Below are positions 1 through 9,685 of a stretch of 64,000 nt of DNA, one piece after another. Below the pieces are notes generated by a model that searched no databases, had not been told where the DNA came from, and saw only the letters and a program-made list of their open reading frames with translations. Origin of the DNA: Methyloversatilis universalis FAM5 (lineage in GTDB: Bacteria; Pseudomonadota; Gammaproteobacteria; Burkholderiales; Rhodocyclaceae); contig NZ_AFHG01000028.1 of the NCBI RefSeq assembly GCF_000214035.2, forward strand, positions 1-64,000, read 5' to 3'. The translations under genes were made by a program, and so were the position numbers. Positions within the stretch are counted from its first letter, which is position 1, and every line of letters starts with the position of its first letter.

Positions 1-79
1 CTCAACAAAACGTTGAATCTGCACCGGTGATCAAAAGTGCCTCGCGCACACAATCACCCCATATCCTTTACTTCTTCCA

Positions 80-111
80 CATGCAGGCACGATGCACCTC
101 GAGCCTGCATG
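80..111 (+). other. 23S-5S spacer hairpin
   Basis: The 9-base arms CATGCAGGC and GCCTGCATG are perfect inverted repeats around a 14-base loop, just upstream of the 5S gene. A hairpin here is probably an RNase processing stem of the rRNA precursor. The 23S gene itself is not in the window; positions 1-79 look like ordinary rRNA spacer. Confidence 0.5.
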
Positions 112-121
112 ACAAGCTTCA

Positions 122-236
122 GCCTGGTGCCCATAGCGCTGTGGAACCACCCCTTCCCATCCCGAACAGGACCGTGAAACGCAGCCGCGCCAATGATAGT
201 GAGCAATCCGCTCGCGAAAGTAGGTCAGCGCCAGGC
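122..236 (+). rRNA. rrf: 5S ribosomal RNA
   Basis: This is the last gene of an rRNA operon and encodes the 5S component of the large ribosomal subunit. The ends GCCTGGTG and CGCCAGGC pair to form the terminal helix. The conserved internal block with CCCCTTCCCATCCCGAACAG is present, as is the GCGAAAGTAGG-like 3' segment. Length is about 115 bases, as expected. A rho-independent terminator follows 15 bases later. Confidence 0.95.
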
Positions 237-250
237 TACCCTTCAACACA

Positions 251-290
251 ACGCCCGATCACAACCCAGTGATCGGGCGTTCGTGTTTCT
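251..290 (+). terminator. rRNA operon terminator
   Basis: ACGCCCGATCAC and GTGATCGGGCGT form a long stem with a short loop, followed by the T-rich run TTCGTGTTTCT. It lies directly after 5S rRNA and ends the rRNA operon. Between here and the tig start at 486 no gene is seen. A weak extended -10-like sequence (TGCTATTCT, about 403-411) may belong to the tig promoter. Confidence 0.85.
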
Positions 291-485
291 AAAACACCAA
301 AATCACGCCCAACACACAACGCGGCGCGCAACAGCATGCTGGCAGCCTCAAGTTGGTACGCGCTGCGGGCTGTCCCGCCGTCGGACAAGAGCGCGCGCTC
401 TGTGCTATTCTTGACGGCTATCCGCGATCGCGGTACTTCACAAAAACACGCGTAACTTTCCCTTACGATTCAAGGACATTCGCTA

Positions 486-1787
486 ATGGCGCAGAACACC
501 TCACCCGTGAACACTCTCGAGCGGAAGATCAATATGTCGGTGGTCGCCGCGGATGTGGAAAAGAACGTCGCGACCCGCCTCGCGCGCATGGCTCGCACCG
601 TCAAGATGCCGGGTTTCCGTCCGGGCAAGGTGCCGATGAAGATCGTCGAGCAGCAGTATTCCGCTCAGGCCCGCTCCGAAGCCTTTACCGAGGCCGTCCA
701 GCAGGCCTTCGGCACCGCGGTGCGCGAGCAGAATCTGCGTGTGGCGGGTTTCCCGAAGATCGAGCCGATGGAATCGACCGAGCCGGGCAAGGTTTTCTTC
801 AGTGCGACGTTCGAGGTCTATCCGGAAATCGAAACCGCCGATCTGTCTGACAAGGCTCTGGATCGCGCGACGCTGTCGGTCGGTGATGCCGAGGTCGACA
901 AGACGCTCGAAGTGCTGCGCAAGCAGCGTGTTTCCTATGTGGCCGCTGACAAGGCTGCCGCAAAGGAAGATCGCGTCGTAATGGACTTCCGCGGCACCCG
1001 CGAAGGCGAAGCGTTTGACGGCGGCACTGCTGAAGACTTCCCTGTCGTGCTTGGCGTGGGCGCTATGCTGCCGGATTTCGAGGCGAACGTTGAAGGCATG
1101 AAGGCAGGCGAGACCAAGACCTTCTCGCTGACCTTCCCGGAAGACTACCAGGCGAAGGATCTGGCCGGCACGACGGTGCAGTTCGAAGTCAAGCTGAAGG
1201 CGGTCGAATCGCCGGTCCTGCCGGAAGTGAACGCGGATTTCGCAAAGTCGCTGGGCGTGCCGTCGGGTGATGTCGAGCAGCTGAAGTCCGATGTGAAGAC
1301 CAACCTCGAGCGGGAAGTGAAGAAGCGCCTGCAGGCTCGCGTAAAGAACGAAGTGATGAATCTGCTGATCGAAGCGCATGCCTTCGATGTCCCGACGGCG
1401 CTGGTGGAGCAGGAATCGCAGCGCATGGCGGAAGAGGCTCGTGCCAATCTCGCGTCGCGCGGCATGAACGTGAAGGATATCCCGGTCGAGGCCGCGTGGT
1501 TCGCAGATCAGGCCGTGCGTCGCGTGCGTCTGGGTCTGCTGGTCGCCGAGATCGTCAAGAAGAATGAACTGTATGCCAAGCCGGAACAAATCCGCGCCGT
1601 GGTCGAGGAACAGGCTCAAAGCTACGAAGATCCAGCCGATGTGATCCGCTGGTACTACAGCGATACGCAACGTCTTGCACAGGTGGAAGCGCTGGTTGTC
1701 GAGGACAATGTGGTTGACTGGGTGCTTGGTGTCGCTAAGGTGACCGACAAGCCGGTCGACTTCGACGACCTGATGGCGACGAACTGA
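486..1787 (+). CDS. tig: Trigger factor
   Basis: Ribosome-associated chaperone and prolyl isomerase that meets nascent chains at the exit tunnel. At 433 residues it has the family length. The N-terminal ribosome-binding segment carries the signature GFRPGKVP near residue 42. The central FKBP-type domain (about 150-245) includes DRVVMDFRGTREGEAFDGG, and a long helical C-terminal chaperone domain follows. The start is supported by AAGGA at 472-476, nine bases before ATG. It heads the tig-clpP-clpX-lon block typical of proteobacteria. The 97-base gap to clpP holds a GGGGCCGC/GCGGCCCC hairpin (1850-1867) without a T-run, so read-through into clpP is possible. Confidence 0.97.
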   Translation: MAQNTSPVNTLERKINMSVVAADVEKNVATRLARMARTVKMPGFRPGKVPMKIVEQQYSAQARSEAFTEAVQQAFGTAVREQNLRVAGFPKIEPMESTEPGKVFFSATFEVYPEIETADLSDKALDRATLSVGDAEVDKTLEVLRKQRVSYVAADKAAAKEDRVVMDFRGTREGEAFDGGTAEDFPVVLGVGAMLPDFEANVEGMKAGETKTFSLTFPEDYQAKDLAGTTVQFEVKLKAVESPVLPEVNADFAKSLGVPSGDVEQLKSDVKTNLEREVKKRLQARVKNEVMNLLIEAHAFDVPTALVEQESQRMAEEARANLASRGMNVKDIPVEAAWFADQAVRRVRLGLLVAEIVKKNELYAKPEQIRAVVEEQAQSYEDPADVIRWYYSDTQRLAQVEALVVEDNVVDWVLGVAKVTDKPVDFDDLMATN

Positions 1788-1884
1788 TCAACGGTCAGCT
1801 TCGATCGCCGGCAGCGTCGGCGCCGATGTTTGCTTGAATGATAGACAGAGGGGCCGCTCGCGGCCCCGTCCGGGAGCTTAGGGA

Positions 1885-2505
1885 ATGATGTCGGAAACCG
1901 TCGGTCTGGGCATGGTGCCCATGGTCATCGAGCAGAGTGGTCGGGGCGAGCGTGCTTACGACATCTACTCGCGTCTGCTGCGCGAACGCGTGGTGTTTCT
2001 GGTCGGACCGGTGAATGATGCGACGGCCAATCTGATCGTTGCGCAGTTGCTGTTCCTTGAATCCGAGAATCCGGACAAGGACATCTTCTTCTACATCAAC
2101 TCGCCTGGTGGTTCGGTGACGGCAGGGCTGTCGATCTACGACACCATGCAGTTCATCAAGCCCGACGTGTCGACGCTGTGCATCGGTCAGGCGGCCAGCA
2201 TGGGCGCCTTCCTGCTGTCGGCGGGCGCCAAGGGCAAGCGTGCATGCCTTCCGAATTCGCGCGTGATGATTCACCAGCCGATGGGTGGCTTCCAGGGTCA
2301 GGCCTCGGACATCGAAATTCACGCCCGCGAAATTCTTACGCTGCGCGCGAAGCTGAACACCATCATGTCGCACCATACCGGCCAGCCGATAGAAACGATC
2401 GAGCGCGACACTGACCGCGACAATTTCCTGTCGGCCGAACAGGCGCGCGAATACGGCATCATTGACAAGGTGCTCACCACCCGCGCCGAGAGCTCGGCCG
2501 CCTGA
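1885..2505 (+). CDS. clpP: ATP-dependent Clp protease proteolytic subunit
   Basis: Serine peptidase subunit that assembles into the tetradecameric ClpP barrel and degrades proteins fed by ClpX or ClpA. The triad is visible: Ser105 in QAASMGAF, His130 in VMIHQP and Asp179 in RDTDRD, with the spacing of E. coli ClpP. Length is 206 residues. Two adjacent ATG codons occur at 1885 and 1888; the first is used here, after a GGGA-type ribosome site. It sits 53 bases before clpX, its ATPase partner, so co-transcription is likely. Confidence 0.97.
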   Translation: MMSETVGLGMVPMVIEQSGRGERAYDIYSRLLRERVVFLVGPVNDATANLIVAQLLFLESENPDKDIFFYINSPGGSVTAGLSIYDTMQFIKPDVSTLCIGQAASMGAFLLSAGAKGKRACLPNSRVMIHQPMGGFQGQASDIEIHAREILTLRAKLNTIMSHHTGQPIETIERDTDRDNFLSAEQAREYGIIDKVLTTRAESSAA

Positions 2506-2558
2506 GCAGCCGCGTGGCTCAAGCCGGGTGACGTACCTGTCAAGTTTGGAGTTGACTC

Positions 2559-3824
2559 ATGACCGACAAGAAATCGGGTTCCGAAAAGCTGCTGTACTGC
2601 TCCTTCTGCGGAAAGAGCCAGCATGAGGTGAAGAAGCTCATCGCCGGGCCGTCGGTCTTCATCTGCGACGAGTGCATCGATCTCTGCAACGACATCATCC
2701 GCGACGAGATCAGCAACGAGCAGGCGGGCAAAAGTTCGCGTGGCGACCTGCCGTCGCCCAAGGAAATCTGCGAAATCCTAGATCAGTACGTGATCGGGCA
2801 GTCGCCGGCCAAGCGCATCCTCGCTGTGGCGGTGTACAACCACTACAAGCGCCTGCGCCACATGTCCCGCAAGGACGAGGTGGAGCTGTCCAAGAGCAAT
2901 ATTCTGCTGGTCGGTCCGACCGGTTCGGGCAAGACGCTGCTGGCGCAGACCCTGGCCCGGCTGCTCAATGTGCCCTTCGTCATGGCGGATGCGACCACGC
3001 TGACCGAAGCCGGCTATGTCGGCGAGGACGTGGAGAACATCATCCAGAAGCTGCTGCAGAAGTGCGACTACGAAGTCGAGCGTGCGCAGCAGGGCATCGT
3101 GTACATCGACGAAATCGACAAGATTTCGCGCAAGTCTGACAACCCGTCGATCACCCGTGACGTGTCGGGTGAAGGCGTGCAGCAGGCGCTGCTCAAGCTG
3201 ATCGAAGGTACGGTGGCCAGCGTGCCGCCGCAGGGCGGGCGCAAGCACCCGAACCAGGACTTCGTTCAGGTCGATACCACCAACATCCTGTTCGTCTGCG
3301 GCGGCGCGTTCGACGGGCTCGAGAAGGTGATTCGCAACCGCACCGAACACGTGAGCATCGGTTTCGGAGCGGAGGTTAAGAGCCGCGACAGCCGAAGCGC
3401 CGGCGAAGCGCTGCAGGACGTCGAGCCGGAAGATCTGATCAAGTTTGGTCTGATTCCGGAATTCGTCGGTCGTCTGCCGGTCGTGGCGACGCTGCAGGAA
3501 CTGGATGAGGATGCCCTGATCCAGATCCTGATCGAACCGAAGAACGCGTTGATCAAGCAGTACCAGAAGCTGTTCCAGATGGAAGGTGTCGAACTGGAAG
3601 TGCGCCCCGGTGCCTTGCAGGCCATCGCCCGCAAGGCGCTCAAGCGCAAGACCGGGGCTCGTGGTCTGCGCAGCATCATCGAGGCCGCGCTGCTCGATAC
3701 CATGTACGAACTGCCGGGCGTCGAGAATGTCGCAAAGGTGGTGATCGACGAAGGCGTGATCGAGGGCGAAACAAAGCCCATCATGCTGTTCGCCGAACAG
3801 CCCAAGGTGTCCGGTTCGAACTGA
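2559..3824 (+). CDS. clpX: ATP-dependent Clp protease ATP-binding subunit ClpX
   Basis: AAA+ unfoldase that recognises tagged substrates and threads them into ClpP. The N-terminal zinc-binding domain has four cysteines (CSFCGKS, then CDECIDLC). The Walker A motif GPTGSGKT lies near residue 120. Downstream are the Walker B stretch VYIDEIDKI, the pore-loop region GYVGEDVE and the ClpP-contacting IGF loop (HVSIGFGAE). At 421 residues it is full length. It follows clpP on the same strand. Confidence 0.97.
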   Translation: MTDKKSGSEKLLYCSFCGKSQHEVKKLIAGPSVFICDECIDLCNDIIRDEISNEQAGKSSRGDLPSPKEICEILDQYVIGQSPAKRILAVAVYNHYKRLRHMSRKDEVELSKSNILLVGPTGSGKTLLAQTLARLLNVPFVMADATTLTEAGYVGEDVENIIQKLLQKCDYEVERAQQGIVYIDEIDKISRKSDNPSITRDVSGEGVQQALLKLIEGTVASVPPQGGRKHPNQDFVQVDTTNILFVCGGAFDGLEKVIRNRTEHVSIGFGAEVKSRDSRSAGEALQDVEPEDLIKFGLIPEFVGRLPVVATLQELDEDALIQILIEPKNALIKQYQKLFQMEGVELEVRPGALQAIARKALKRKTGARGLRSIIEAALLDTMYELPGVENVAKVVIDEGVIEGETKPIMLFAEQPKVSGSN

Positions 3825-3872
3825 AACCCGCGCGTCGGTTTGCGCGCTGCGCGGGTGCCGGAGCCGGGGCGG

Positions 3873-3900
3873 CTTGATTCGGGAAGTGCCGCCCCAATCT
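3873..3900 (+). promoter_or_regulatory. Sigma-32 (heat-shock)-like promoter for lon
   Basis: CTTGATT at 3873-3879 and CCCCAATCT at 3892-3900 are separated by 12 bases. This fits the RpoH pattern CTTGAAA-N11-16-CCCCATNT, and lon is a known heat-shock gene. The element lies 30 bases before the lon start. It partly overlaps an 8-base-pair hairpin (GGGGCGGC/GCCGCCCC, 3866-3895) that may instead attenuate read-through from clpX. Confidence 0.6.
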
Positions 3901-3929
3901 GTCTGACACTGTCGCGTTAAGGAATTGCA

Positions 3930-6341
3930 ATGTCCAGCCTCCAAACCGTTCCCGAGCAACTCGAATTGCCGCTGCTGCCATTGCGGGACGTGGTCGTGTT
4001 CCCGCACATGGTGATCCCGCTGTTCGTGGGTCGCCCGAAATCCATCAAGGCACTCGAGTCGGCGATGGAAGCCGGCAAGAGCATCCTGCTGGTGGCCCAG
4101 AAGTCGGCTGCCAAGGACGAGCCGAATGCGGAAGACCTCTATCGCATCGGCTGCGTCGCCAACATCCTCCAGATGCTGAAGCTGCCTGACGGCACCGTGA
4201 AGGTGCTGGTCGAGGGCACGCAGCGTGCGCGCGTCGAGGACATCGCTGATATCAAGACGCTGTTCATGGCTCAGGTAACGACCGTGCCTGCGGTAGAACA
4301 GACCTCGCACGAGATCGAGGCCATGCGTCGTGCGCTGATCAGCCAGTTCGATCAGTACGTCAAGCTGAACAAGAAGATCCCGCCTGAAATCCTGACCTCG
4401 CTGTCCAGCATCGAGGAAGCCGGCCGTCTGGCGGACACGGTGGCGGCTCACCTGCCGCTCAAGCTCGAACAGAAGCAGGACATCCTCGAACTGTTCGGCA
4501 CCGCCGAGCGCATCGAGCGTCTGCTGTCGCAGCTGGAGACCGAACTCGACATCCTTCAGGTCGAGAAGCGCATCCGTGGCCGCGTGAAGCGGCAGATGGA
4601 AAAGAGCCAGCGCGAGTACTACCTGAACGAACAGGTCAAGGCCATCCAGAAGGAACTGGGTGAAGGCGAGGACGGCGCCGATCTCGAGGAAATCGAGAAG
4701 AAGATCAAGGCTGCCGGAATGACCAAGGAAGCCATCGCCAAGGCGCAGTCGGAGCTGAAGAAGCTCAAGCTGATGTCTCCGATGTCGGCCGAAGCGACCG
4801 TGGTGCGCAACTTCATCGAAACGCTGGTCGGCCTGCCGTGGCGCAAGAAGTCCCGCATTTCGAAGGATCTGGCCGAAGCCGAGAAGATTCTCGACAAGGA
4901 CCACTACGGTCTCGAGAAGGTGAAGGAACGCATTCTCGAATACCTGGCGGTTCAGCAGCGCGTCGACAAGCTGAAGGCGCCGATCCTGTGCCTGGTCGGC
5001 CCTCCGGGCGTGGGCAAGACCTCGCTCGGTCAGTCGATCGCCAAGGCGACCAATCGCAAGTTCGTGCGCATGGCGCTTGGCGGCGTGCGTGACGAAGCCG
5101 AAATCCGCGGTCATCGTCGCACCTACATCGGTTCGATGCCGGGCAAGATCCTGCAGAACATGACCAAGGTTGCGGTGAAGAACCCGCTCTTCCTGCTCGA
5201 CGAAGTCGACAAGATGGGCCAGGATTTCCGCGGTGACCCGTCGTCGGCGCTGCTCGAAGTGCTCGATCCGGAACAGAACTCGACCTTCGTCGACCATTAC
5301 GTCGAGGTCGAGTACGACCTGTCGGACGTCATGTTCGTCGCGACCGCGAACTCGCTGAACATTCCGGCGCCGCTGCTGGACCGGATGGAAGTGATCCGTC
5401 TGTCCGGTTACACCGAGGAAGAGAAGGTCAACATCTGCCAGCGCTACCTGGTGCCCAAGCAGATGAAGAACAACGGCCTGAAGAAGGAAGAGCTGTCGGT
5501 CACCGAAGACGCGCTGCGCGACATCGTGCGCTACTACACCCGCGAAGCCGGTGTACGTGCGCTCGAACGCGAAGTGTCCAAGATCTGCCGCAAGGTGGTG
5601 AAGGGCCTGGTGATGCGCAAGCGCTCGTCCAAGGTGGTGGTCAACGCGAAGAACCTCGACAAGTTCCTCGGCGTGCGCCGCTACACCTTCGGCATCGCCG
5701 AGAAGGACAACCAGATCGGCCAGGTGACCGGTCTGGCCTGGACTGAGGTCGGCGGCGAACTGCTGACGATCGAAGTCGCGACCATGCCGGGCAAGGGCGC
5801 GGTGCAGCGTACCGGCTCGCTCGGTGACGTGATGAAGGAGTCGGTCGAGGCGGCACGTTCGGTGGTGCGCTCGCGCGCACGTCGTCTGGGCATCAAGGAC
5901 GAAGTGTTCGAGAAGACCGACCTGCACGTGCACTTCCCGGAAGGTGCGACGCCCAAGGACGGTCCTTCCGCCGGCATCGCGATCACGACTGCGCTGGTGT
6001 CGGCGCTGAGCGGCATTCCGGTGCGCGCCGATGTCGCGATGACCGGTGAAATCACGCTGCGCGGCGAGGTCCTGGCCATCGGTGGCCTGAAGGAAAAGCT
6101 GCTTGCCGCAGTGCGAGGCGGCATCCGGACCGCGCTGATTCCGCACGAGAACGTCAAGGATCTGGCCGAAATGCCGGACACCCTGAAGAACTCGATCGAA
6201 ATCGTCGCGGTGAAGTGGATCGACGACGTGCTGGAGCGTGCGCTCGAGCGCAAGCCCGATCCGCTGCCTGAAGCCGACCCGGCGGCCGTGGTCGCCAAGG
6301 TGGAGGAACCCGCTGCCGCGAGCACGGTCCTTACGCACTGA
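3930..6341 (+). CDS. lon: Lon protease (endopeptidase La)
   Basis: ATP-dependent cytosolic protease for misfolded and regulatory proteins. The 803 residues hold an N-terminal substrate-recognition domain (about 10-200), a coiled helical linker, an AAA+ domain with Walker A GPPGVGKT near 355, and a C-terminal protease domain. The catalytic dyad is Ser680 in KDGPSAG and Lys723 in GLKEKLLAA, 43 residues apart as in E. coli Lon. ATG at 3930 is preceded by AAGGAA. A sigma-32-like promoter lies in the 105-base gap after clpX, so it may be expressed separately from clpPX. Confidence 0.97.
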   Translation: MSSLQTVPEQLELPLLPLRDVVVFPHMVIPLFVGRPKSIKALESAMEAGKSILLVAQKSAAKDEPNAEDLYRIGCVANILQMLKLPDGTVKVLVEGTQRARVEDIADIKTLFMAQVTTVPAVEQTSHEIEAMRRALISQFDQYVKLNKKIPPEILTSLSSIEEAGRLADTVAAHLPLKLEQKQDILELFGTAERIERLLSQLETELDILQVEKRIRGRVKRQMEKSQREYYLNEQVKAIQKELGEGEDGADLEEIEKKIKAAGMTKEAIAKAQSELKKLKLMSPMSAEATVVRNFIETLVGLPWRKKSRISKDLAEAEKILDKDHYGLEKVKERILEYLAVQQRVDKLKAPILCLVGPPGVGKTSLGQSIAKATNRKFVRMALGGVRDEAEIRGHRRTYIGSMPGKILQNMTKVAVKNPLFLLDEVDKMGQDFRGDPSSALLEVLDPEQNSTFVDHYVEVEYDLSDVMFVATANSLNIPAPLLDRMEVIRLSGYTEEEKVNICQRYLVPKQMKNNGLKKEELSVTEDALRDIVRYYTREAGVRALEREVSKICRKVVKGLVMRKRSSKVVVNAKNLDKFLGVRRYTFGIAEKDNQIGQVTGLAWTEVGGELLTIEVATMPGKGAVQRTGSLGDVMKESVEAARSVVRSRARRLGIKDEVFEKTDLHVHFPEGATPKDGPSAGIAITTALVSALSGIPVRADVAMTGEITLRGEVLAIGGLKEKLLAAVRGGIRTALIPHENVKDLAEMPDTLKNSIEIVAVKWIDDVLERALERKPDPLPEADPAAVVAKVEEPAAASTVLTH

Positions 6342-6354
6342 AAGCGGCCGAGCG

Positions 6355-6402
6355 ACAGCCCGCGAACCTCGTCTTGTGAGGTATCATCGCGGGCTGTTTT
6401 TT
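6355..6402 (+). terminator. lon terminator
   Basis: ACAGCCCGCGA and TCGCGGGCTGT form an 11-base-pair stem, with a small inner hairpin (ACCTCGTCTTGTGAGGT) in the loop, followed by six T. It ends the clp-lon block before the tRNA genes. Confidence 0.85.
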
Positions 6403-6429
6403 GCAGCCTGGCCCTGTGCCGGTCCGAGC

Positions 6430-6505
6430 GGGTGCTTAGCTCAGTTGGTAGAGCGTCGCCCTTACAAGGCGAATGTCGGCGGTTCGAGCCCGTCAGCACC
6501 CACCA
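6430..6505 (+). tRNA. tRNA-Val (anticodon UAC)
   Basis: A 76-base cloverleaf with encoded CCA. The acceptor arms are GGGTGCT and AGCACCC, the D-arm is AGCTCAGTTGGTAGAGC, and the anticodon loop CTTACAA gives anticodon TAC, reading GUA/GUG valine codons. The T-arm GGTTCGAGCC is intact. It is 22 bases upstream of tRNA-Asp and probably in the same transcript. Confidence 0.95.
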
Positions 6506-6527
6506 CACGCCCGGATGCGCTGTATCA

Positions 6528-6604
6528 GGAGTGGTAGTTCAGTTGGTTAGAATACCGGCCTGTCACGCCGGGGGTCGCGGGTTCGAGTCCCGTCCACTCC
6601 GCCA
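6528..6604 (+). tRNA. tRNA-Asp (anticodon GUC)
   Basis: A 77-base cloverleaf with encoded CCA. Acceptor arms GGAGTGG and CCACTCC pair, the anticodon loop CTGTCAC gives GTC (aspartate), and the T-arm is GGGTTCGAGTCCC. It follows tRNA-Val on the same strand; a terminator is found 12 bases after its end. Confidence 0.95.
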
Positions 6605-6616
6605 ACACTGACAGCG

Positions 6617-6639
6617 GGCGAACGACAGTTCGCCTTTTT
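6617..6639 (+). terminator. tRNA operon terminator
   Basis: GGCGAAC and GTTCGCC form a stem with loop GACA, followed by TTTTT. It ends the tRNA-Val/tRNA-Asp transcript before ppiD. Confidence 0.85.
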
Positions 6640-6680
6640 CATTTCCGCGCCCGGAAAACCGGGTTCCGCGAAAGGTGCTT

Positions 6681-8585
6681 ATGTTCGATGCAGTCCGCAA
6701 CAACAAGCGCGTGGTGCAGATCATCCTGCTGCTGATGGTGCTGCCCTTCGCATTCTTCGGCGTCGAGTCCTACATGAACCGGGATTCCGCACGCGAGGAC
6801 GCGGCAGTGGTCGGCAAGATGAAAATCGTCCCGGAAGAGTTCCAGCAGGCGCTGCGCGAACAGACCGACCGTCTGCGCGAGATGGCCGGCGAGGAATTCG
6901 ACCCCAAGATGATGGAAACGCCGGAAGCGCGCACCCAGGTGCTCGAGGGCCTGGTGAGCCAGCGTCTGCTGATGCAGGAAGCGCAGCGCCAGCACCTGAC
7001 GGTGTCCGACGGGCGCATGAGCCAGATCATCGCTGGTGTGCCCGGTTTCCAGGTCGACGGCAAGTTCTCCGAAGCGCGGTTCGACCAGGTGGCACAGGCG
7101 CAGGGTTACAGCCGTGATGGCCTGCTGGCCCGCATCCGTCAGGACCTCGTGATGCGCCAGCTCTACGCAGGCGTCGCAGGCAGTTCCTTCGTGCCGCCGT
7201 CGCTGGCCCGCCGCTGGGCGCAGATGCAGCAGGAAGAGCGCGAAGTGAGCGAGGCCATCATCACGCCCTTCGAATTCATCGAGCAGATCAAGATCACCCC
7301 GGAACAGATCCGCAAGTACTACGACGACAACCAGAAGGAATTCGCCGTCCCTGAACAGGTGAAGGTCGAGTACCTGATGCTGAGCGAAGCCACGCTGGCC
7401 GCGAAGATGGACATCGCGGAAGAGGAGGTGCGCAAGGCGTTCGAATCCAATCAGTCCAAGTACATGCAGGGCGAGGAGCGCAAGGCCCGCCACATCCTGC
7501 TCGGCGTGAAGCAGGGCGCGACGCCGGAAGAGCGCAAGGCAGTGAAGGACAAGGCCGAAGCGCTGCTCAAGCAGCTGAAGGCGAATCCGGCCAAGTTCGG
7601 CGAGCTGGCCAAGGCCAATTCGGACGATCCGGGTTCCAAGGACAACGGTGGCGACCTCGGATTCTTTGGTCGCGGCACCATGGTGAAGCCGTTCGAGGAG
7701 GTCGCCTTCTCGCTGAAGAAGGGCGAAATCAGCGGTCTGGTGGAAACCGATTTCGGTTACCACATCATCCAGCTCGAAGACGTGCGCGGCGGTCAGGGCA
7801 AGACGCTGGAACAGGCGCGTGCCGAAATCACCGACGAGCTGAAGAAGCAGGCCGCGCGCCGTCGCTTCGCGGAACTGGCCGAAACCTTCAGCAACACGGT
7901 GTACGAGCAGGCGGACAGCCTGGCGCCGGCGGCGGAGAAGCTGGGTCTGCAGGTGAAGACCAGCCCGCTCATTCCGAAGGGCATGCTGATGCCGGCCCCG
8001 TTCGACAGCGTGAAGCTGCGTGATGCCATTTTCGCCGAAGACGCGATCAAGAACCGCCGCAACACCCAGGCGGTCGAGACTGCGCCGAACACCCTGGTTT
8101 CCGCGCGCGTGATCGAGCAGATTCCGCCGTCGATCAAGCCGTTCGAATCGGTGCAGGCCGACATCGAGAAGAAGCTGGGCTTCGAGGCCGGCCGCAAGCT
8201 GGCGCTGGAACGCGGAGAAAGCTCGCTGACCAAGCTGCGTGCCGGCGAAGAGGCGCCGCTGGTGTGGTCGCCGCCGCAGGACGTGTCGCGCGCCCAGGCG
8301 CAGGGACCGGCCGCGGTCATGGTGAAGGCCATCTTCAACGCACCGGCCAACAAGCTGCCGGCCTATCTCGGCTTCCCGATGGACAACGGCGGCTACGCGA
8401 TCTTCCGCATCAGCGCGGTCAAGCAGCCGGAGGAAGCGCTGGACCCGGCCCGTGTGCAGGCGATCAAGGCCCAGCTTGAACAGACGGTGTCGCAGGACGA
8501 TTTCGCGTCCTACATCACCGCGCTGCGCAAGGATTACCCGGTCAAGATCAACCAGAAGCTGCTCGAAGCGCCCAAGCAGCCCTGA
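6681..8585 (+). CDS. ppiD: Periplasmic folding chaperone / peptidyl-prolyl isomerase PpiD
   Basis: Membrane-anchored periplasmic chaperone that receives proteins emerging from the Sec translocon. One transmembrane helix lies at about residues 12-31 ([18 protein letters not shown]). A SurA-like N-terminal helical domain follows, then a parvulin domain at about 265-365 with [16 protein letters not shown] and [10 protein letters not shown] start at the ATG at 6681, five codon-like bases after GAAAGG, rather than the in-frame GTG at 6675. Length is then 634 residues, normal for PpiD. The position downstream of lon and tRNA genes matches many proteobacteria. Confidence 0.95.
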   Translation: MFDAVRNNKRVVQIILLLMVLPFAFFGVESYMNRDSAREDAAVVGKMKIVPEEFQQALREQTDRLREMAGEEFDPKMMETPEARTQVLEGLVSQRLLMQEAQRQHLTVSDGRMSQIIAGVPGFQVDGKFSEARFDQVAQAQGYSRDGLLARIRQDLVMRQLYAGVAGSSFVPPSLARRWAQMQQEEREVSEAIITPFEFIEQIKITPEQIRKYYDDNQKEFAVPEQVKVEYLMLSEATLAAKMDIAEEEVRKAFESNQSKYMQGEERKARHILLGVKQGATPEERKAVKDKAEALLKQLKANPAKFGELAKANSDDPGSKDNGGDLGFFGRGTMVKPFEEVAFSLKKGEISGLVETDFGYHIIQLEDVRGGQGKTLEQARAEITDELKKQAARRRFAELAETFSNTVYEQADSLAPAAEKLGLQVKTSPLIPKGMLMPAPFDSVKLRDAIFAEDAIKNRRNTQAVETAPNTLVSARVIEQIPPSIKPFESVQADIEKKLGFEAGRKLALERGESSLTKLRAGEEAPLVWSPPQDVSRAQAQGPAAVMVKAIFNAPANKLPAYLGFPMDNGGYAIFRISAVKQPEEALDPARVQAIKAQLEQTVSQDDFASYITALRKDYPVKINQKLLEAPKQP

Positions 8586-8618
8586 GTGACAGAGAGCAGG
8601 GCGCTCGCGCCCGGCATG

Positions 8619-8649
8619 AAAAAGGCCACCCCGCGGGGTGGCCTTTTTG
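8619..8649. terminator. Bidirectional terminator between ppiD and tetR
   Basis: AAAAAGGCCACCCC and GGGGTGGCCTTTTT are inverted repeats with flanking A and T runs, so the hairpin has a U-tract on both strands. It serves the convergent genes ppiD (+) and the TetR gene (-). Confidence 0.9.
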
Positions 8650-8666
8650 TTTTTCAGGGAGCCGGC

Positions 8667-9305
8667 TCAGTCGGCCGATGTCTCCGGCACCGGTGCATTG
8701 CGCAGGCCGGTCAGGAAGGTATCGACCAGCCACGGGGCGTGCGCGCGCAGATCGAAATCGTGACGCTCCACCCAGCTGCGCATCAGACCGCCGATGAAGG
8801 CATGCATCGCCTCCGCGGTCACCTTGGGATCGACATGCGCCGGCAGCTGACCGCGCCGGACAGCTGCGTCGAAAATGACTTCGAGCATGGACAGGCAGCG
8901 GCCGTGCGTTTCCAGCTCGGCGCGGCGCAGCCGGTCGAAATCCGGGCCGCCGTCCAGCTTGCAGAACTTGATCTCGAACACCGACTGCACCCGCTCGCAC
9001 TCGCTGAGCATGCGCAGCACGTGGATGGCGTCCTTGCGCAGATAGCCCAGCGGATCGCTGCCCGGATCGGCCGCCAGATCGCCCAGCATGGCCTGCATCG
9101 GCGTCACGACTCGCTCGCACACTGCTTCGAAGATGTCGGCCTTGTTCTCGAAATGCCAATAGACCGCGCCGCGCGTATGGCCAGCGGCCTTCGCGATGTC
9201 GTCCAGCGTGGTGCTGGCCACGCCCTTTTCCCGGAAGCAGCGTTCGGCCGCATCGAGCAACTGCACTCGTGTTGCTTCCGCTTCTTCCTTCGTCCGTCTG
9301 ACCAT
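8667..9305 (-). CDS. TetR/AcrR-family transcriptional regulator (TtgR/AcrR-like)
   Basis: One-component repressor of the type that controls RND multidrug efflux pumps. The N-terminal helix-turn-helix spans about residues 10-57 (RVQLLDAAERCF, TTLDDIAKAAGHTRGAVYWHF, NKADIF). The C-terminal ligand domain resembles the AcrR/TtgR type. I chose the ATG at 9305 (MVRRTKEEAEATR), the usual start of this subfamily, giving 212 residues; the frame stays open 76 codons further upstream but that part is not family-like. A TtgR-like palindrome sits 18 bases upstream. Unusually, no efflux pump is adjacent: the divergent neighbours are tRNA-Val and gltX. Confidence 0.88.
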   Translation of the reverse strand: MVRRTKEEAEATRVQLLDAAERCFREKGVASTTLDDIAKAAGHTRGAVYWHFENKADIFEAVCERVVTPMQAMLGDLAADPGSDPLGYLRKDAIHVLRMLSECERVQSVFEIKFCKLDGGPDFDRLRRAELETHGRCLSMLEVIFDAAVRRGQLPAHVDPKVTAEAMHAFIGGLMRSWVERHDFDLRAHAPWLVDTFLTGLRNAPVPETSAD

Positions 9306-9322
9306 GAAAACTGTAGGGGATT

Positions 9323-9346
9323 TATACAAACAGACGTGAATGTATA
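9323..9346 (-). promoter_or_regulatory. TtgR/AcrR-type operator upstream of the TetR gene
   Basis: A 24-base imperfect palindrome, TATACA-N12-TGTATA, containing ACAAACA and TGAATGTA. It closely resembles the operators of Pseudomonas TtgR and E. coli AcrR (established for those proteins; the match here is by eye). Its location 18 bases before the repressor start suggests autorepression. Confidence 0.6.
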
Positions 9347-9466
9347 TTTTCCTGGACCGCGCGTCAAAGTGGTGCGACAGACTTGCAGGGCGGGCGCAGT
9401 GTAGCCGGCTCGCGCGGGCAGTGCCTCGCGGAAAGCTTGAATCGCTGGAGGCGGCGTATGCCGGAA

Positions 9467-9502
9467 AAGAAAAAGGGCCCGAATCGCTGGATTCGGGCCC
9501 TG
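9467..9502 (-). terminator. tRNA-Val(CAC) terminator
   Basis: On the minus strand AGGGCCCGAATCC and GATTCGGGCCCT form a strong stem followed by TTTTTC. It lies five bases past the tRNA 3' end and ends its transcript. Confidence 0.85.
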
Positions 9503-9506
9503 AATG

Positions 9507-9581
9507 TGGTGGGCAGTAGTGGGATCGAACCACTGACCCCCGCCGTGTGAAGGCGGTGCTCTACCGCTGAGCTAACTGCCC
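9507..9581 (-). tRNA. tRNA-Val (anticodon CAC)
   Basis: A 75-base cloverleaf on the minus strand with encoded CCA. The acceptor arms GGGCAGT and ACTGCCC pair. The anticodon stem CCGCC/GGCGG encloses loop TTCACAC, giving anticodon CAC (valine, GUG). The T-arm is GTGGTTCGATCCCAC. GUG is a heavily used valine codon in this GC-rich window, which fits a dedicated tRNA. It is divergent from gltX. Confidence 0.93.
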
Positions 9582-9685
9582 TGTATTCGTGACAGGGCGC
9601 GAATAATAGCCGGCGGAACCAGCGGCGTCAAATGCTCTTTCGCGTCGCGCTACAATTGCGGGCTTACATTGGAGTCCGCACCCTC

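Noticed and set aside
1850-1867. Hairpin between tig and clpP as terminator
   Set aside because: The stem GGGGCCGC/GCGGCCCC has no T-run on the plus strand; it may be only a transcript stem.
2778-6338. Very long minus-strand open frame opposite clpX and lon
   Set aside because: It is a GC-skew shadow of the real genes: the residues are His/Arg/Gln/Asp-rich with no recognisable domain, and clpX and lon are unambiguous on the plus strand.
8667-9533. Long start for the TetR gene
   Set aside because: The extra 76 residues do not look like protein and overlap the operator; the family start is the ATG at 9305.
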